A stretch of DNA of 15,961 nt from CBFGWV01 sp965652545 (GTDB lineage Bacteria; Pseudomonadota; Gammaproteobacteria; Competibacterales; Competibacteraceae). The notes under the pieces are model-generated. The model did not search any database, had not been told where the DNA came from, and saw only the letters and a program-made list of their open reading frames with translations. The position numbers and the translations under genes are program-made. Below, in pieces: positions 13,871 to 15,961 of this stretch. The DNA is taken from NCBI GenBank assembly GCA_965652545.1, contig CBFGWV010000086.1, forward strand, positions 1-15,961, in the 5' to 3' direction. Position 1 is the stretch's first letter. Each line of letters starts with the position of its first letter.

Positions 13871-13879
13871 TGCCATCAT
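13871..13879 (+). promoter_or_regulatory. Candidate extended -10 of the ccoN promoter
   Basis: TGcCATCAT has the TGn extension and a hexamer with partial agreement to TATAAT. It sits where a class II FNR promoter requires, given the dyad at 13838-13851. The alternative TAATAG at 13863-13868 is too close to the dyad for that geometry. Confidence 0.5.
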
Positions 13880-13885
13880 GGTGGT

Positions 13886-14064
13886 TTGCGTAACCGCCGG
13901 CATATCAAGAGAAACCTCCGCTCCCAAGAGGGCGGCGGGTACCCCAAAGGCGATGAGCAACAGGCTGAAGTCCGGCAAGGGGGTGCCTCGCCGGTCTACT
14001 ATTTTGCGAAAGATCACCGTGTCGGCCTCGATGGGTCGCACGAGTCGCAAGGAACACACGAGCC
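13886..14064 (+). other. Long untranslated leader before ccoN
   Basis: If transcription starts near 13886, ccoN has a leader of about 179 nt. No recognised RNA family or convincing gene is seen. Short frames on both strands (for example a 65-codon minus frame at 13862-14059 that would overlap the operator) have no family resemblance. The end of the leader carries AAGGAAC about 12 nt before the ccoN ATG as a ribosome site. Confidence 0.4.
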
Positions 14065-15519
14065 ATGGCCCAAGCCGCTGCCCTCTCGGGCGAACAGTAC
14101 AACTACGACATCGTCCGCCGCTTCGCGATCATGTCCATGGTCTGGGGGGTGCTGGGTATGCTCACCGGCTTGTATGCCGCGATGGAGCTGACCTGGCCGG
14201 CGCTGAACATGGACTTGGCCTGGCTGAGTTTCGGGCGCATCCGCCCGGTGCACACGACGCTGGTGATTTTCGGTTTCGGCGGCAGCGCCTTGTTCGCGAC
14301 CTCGTATTATGTCGTCCAGCGCACCTGTCAGGCGCGTATCGGCAGCCCGGCACTGGCCGAGTTCACCTTCTGGGGGTGGAACGCCGCGGTGCTGCTGGGT
14401 GCGCTGTCGTACTTGGCCGGTATCACCCAGGGTAGGGAGTACGCCGAGTTCGAATGGCCGATCGATCTGCTGATCACAGTTGTCTGGGTGGTGTACTTCT
14501 GGGTGTTCGTGGACGTTCTGCGCCGCCGCAGCCAGCCCCATATCTATGTGGCCAACTGGTTTTACCTGGCGTTCATCCTGGCCACCGCGCTGTTGCACAT
14601 CTTCAATAACCTTGCGATCCCGGTGAGTTTTACGAAGTCATACTCCCTGTTCGCCGGGGTTCAGGACGCGATGACCCAGTGGTGGTACGGGCACAATGCC
14701 GTGGGCTTTTTCCTGACCGCCGCGTTCCTGGGAATGATGTATTACTTTGTGCCCAAACAGGCAGGGCGGCCTATCTACTCGTACCGCCTGTCCATCATCC
14801 ATTTCTGGGCGTTGATCTTCCTGTACATGTGGGTGGGCGGTCATCACCTGCATTGGACCGCACTGCCCGACTGGGTCTCGTCCCTGGCCGCCACGTTCTC
14901 GGTACTGCTGTTGCTGCCCTCCTGGGGGGGCATGATCAACGGCGTCATGACCTTGTCGGGCGCCTGGGAGAAGCTGCGCACCGACCCGATCATGTTGTTC
15001 CTGATCACTGCGCTGTCGTTCTACGGTATGTCCACCTTCGAGGGGCCGCTGATGTCCCTCAAGAGCGTGAACGCCTTGTCGCACTACACCGATTGGACCA
15101 TCGGCCATGTGCACTCCGGGGCGCTGGGCTGGGTTGCGATGATTACCTTCGGCTCGTTCTACCACCTGTTTCCGCGCCTCTATAACACCCGCTTGTATTC
15201 CACTCAGCTGGTGTATGTGCACTTCTTCCTGGCCACCATCGGCATCGTGCTTTACATCACCGCCATGTGGGTCGCCGGTATCGGACAGGGCATGATGCTG
15301 CGTGCCTTCGACGAGTACGGAAACCTGGCGTACACCTTCATTGAGACGGTCTCCTTCATGCATACGCCGTACTTCTTCCGTGCTCTGGGTGGCGCCTGCT
15401 TCGTGGCTGGGCTGTTTGTGATGGTGTACAACCTGGTCCGCACTGTCATGGCGGCGCGCGCCGAGGCGGCCGCGGTCGAGGCCAAACTTGCGGCGAAACT
15501 CGCCCGCAGCGCCGGTTGA
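14065..15519 (+). CDS. ccoN: cbb3-type cytochrome c oxidase subunit I
   Basis: CcoN is the catalytic subunit of the high-affinity cbb3 oxidase used at low oxygen. The 484-aa protein keeps the low-spin heme b ligand H63 (RIRPVHTTLVIFGFGGSAL), CuB ligands H210 (WWYGHNAVGFF), H260 and H261 (VGGHHLHW), the cross-linking Tyr254 at the offset of 3 from the Pseudomonas stutzeri enzyme, and the GHVHSGALGWV motif that ligates heme b3 and heme b. About twelve membrane spans are expected. The C-terminus is an Ala-rich, charged helix (AARAEAAAVEAKLAAKLARS). The ATG at 14065 follows the FNR-like promoter; ccoO starts 12 bp after the stop, with GAGGAG overlapping the stop as its ribosome site. Confidence 0.97.
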   Translation: MAQAAALSGEQYNYDIVRRFAIMSMVWGVLGMLTGLYAAMELTWPALNMDLAWLSFGRIRPVHTTLVIFGFGGSALFATSYYVVQRTCQARIGSPALAEFTFWGWNAAVLLGALSYLAGITQGREYAEFEWPIDLLITVVWVVYFWVFVDVLRRRSQPHIYVANWFYLAFILATALLHIFNNLAIPVSFTKSYSLFAGVQDAMTQWWYGHNAVGFFLTAAFLGMMYYFVPKQAGRPIYSYRLSIIHFWALIFLYMWVGGHHLHWTALPDWVSSLAATFSVLLLLPSWGGMINGVMTLSGAWEKLRTDPIMLFLITALSFYGMSTFEGPLMSLKSVNALSHYTDWTIGHVHSGALGWVAMITFGSFYHLFPRLYNTRLYSTQLVYVHFFLATIGIVLYITAMWVAGIGQGMMLRAFDEYGNLAYTFIETVSFMHTPYFFRALGGACFVAGLFVMVYNLVRTVMAARAEAAAVEAKLAAKLARSAG

Positions 15520-15531
15520 GGAGCGCCTGCC

Positions 15532-15961
15532 ATGCGTCACGAACAGATTGAAACCCATTCCGGCCTGATGATCCTCCTGGTGCTGGTGGTGATCAGCATC
15601 GGCGGCCTGGTCGAGATCGTCCCGCTCTTCTATATCGACGAGACGGTGGAGGAGGTCGAGGGCGTGCGCCCCTACACCCCGCTGGAGCTTCGCGGTCGGG
15701 ACATCTACATCCGCGAAGGCTGCTATCTGTGCCATTCGCAGATGATCCGCCCATTCCGCGACGAGCTCATGCGCTATGGTCATTATTCGCTGGCGGCGGA
15801 GTCCAAGTACGATCATCCGTTCCAGTGGGGCTCCAAGCGCACCGGGCCGGATCTTGCCCGGGTGGGCGCCAAGTATTCCAACGAGTGGCATGTCCAGCAC
15901 CTGATCGCCCCGCGCTCGGTGGTGCCCGAGTCGATCATGCCCAATTACCCCTGGCTACTTG
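15532..15961 (+). CDS. ccoO: cbb3-type cytochrome c oxidase subunit II, partial (cut by window end)
   Basis: The reading begins at ATG 15532 and is open for 143 codons to the window edge, so the C-terminal part is missing. It starts with MRHEQIETHSGLMILLVLVV, giving one N-terminal membrane anchor (about 11-31). The heme c site CYLCH has C64, C67 and H68 within EGCYLCHSQMIRPFRDE, a near-invariant CcoO signature. GHYSLAAESKYDHPFQWGSKRTGPDLARVG and the likely axial Met136 (ESIMPNYPWL) follow as in the family. CcoO is a membrane-bound monoheme cytochrome c that passes electrons to CcoN. ccoQ and ccoP would be expected beyond the window. Confidence 0.96.
   Translation, partial: MRHEQIETHSGLMILLVLVVISIGGLVEIVPLFYIDETVEEVEGVRPYTPLELRGRDIYIREGCYLCHSQMIRPFRDELMRYGHYSLAAESKYDHPFQWGSKRTGPDLARVGAKYSNEWHVQHLIAPRSVVPESIMPNYPWLL

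Noticed and set aside
13862..14059. 65-codon minus frame in the ccoN leader with a hydrophobic middle
   Set aside because: It has no family resemblance and no ribosome site, and it would run back across the promoter next to the FNR-like box.
14638..15900. Long minus-strand open frame (420 codons) antisense to ccoN and ccoO
   Set aside because: It is a by-product of codon bias in GC-rich DNA: the residues are His/Gln/Arg/Gly-rich with no family match, and it lies opposite two certain genes.

Overview
The window is GC-rich, densely packed gammaproteobacterial DNA. Gene content and order point this way: a coxB-coxA-cox11-coxC-DUF2909-SURF1-Sco-like-ctaA-ctaB block arranged as in Pseudomonas-type genomes, a bioC-type methyltransferase, a DUF2244 gene just before coxB, and a cbb3 oxidase operon behind an FNR/ANR-like box. 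A halophilic or sulfur-oxidising lineage such as Ectothiorhodospiraceae is possible, but the sequence alone does not settle it.

Layout. (1) 1-268 has no convincing gene. It carries a striking 118-bp inverted-repeat element with 26-bp perfect arms and nested small hairpins. (2) 269-4509, minus strand, is a tightly coupled seven-gene operon. In order of transcription it encodes an unrecognised 132-aa protein, a 343-aa protein with a receiver-like N-terminus, an MglA/COG2229-type small GTPase, a winged-helix plus Roadblock protein, a stand-alone Roadblock/LC7 protein, an Aer-type PAS protein that keeps most flavin-binding residues, and a PhnD-like solute-binding fold with no signal peptide. The first four junctions are stop/start overlaps (ATGA or TGATG) or a 7-nt gap. 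(3) 4664-5599, plus strand, is a bioC-like SAM methyltransferase, divergent from that operon. (4) 5605-12862 and on to 13779, plus strand, is the aa3-type cytochrome c oxidase locus: DUF2244 protein, subunits II and I, a 33-aa membrane peptide, Cox11, subunit III, a DUF2909 gene on the opposite strand, SURF1, a Sco-like CX3C protein, heme A synthase and heme O synthase. (5) 13780-14064 is a regulatory gap with a T-run and a symmetrical FNR/ANR-like site placed exactly for a class II promoter. (6) From 14065, ccoN and the start of ccoO encode a cbb3-type high-affinity oxidase that runs off the window.

How the parts work together. The central and right parts make a complete low-affinity aa3 oxidase with its copper and heme A assembly factors, followed by the oxygen-limited cbb3 oxidase, whose promoter appears to be under anaerobic/microaerobic control. 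The left operon is the least conventional part. It looks like a cytoplasmic signalling module in which sensory inputs (flavin-PAS, ligand-binding fold) could feed a small GTPase with two Roadblock partners, comparable in parts to MglA/MglB polarity systems but with extra components whose roles are not recognised. That linkage is inference from co-localisation and coupling.
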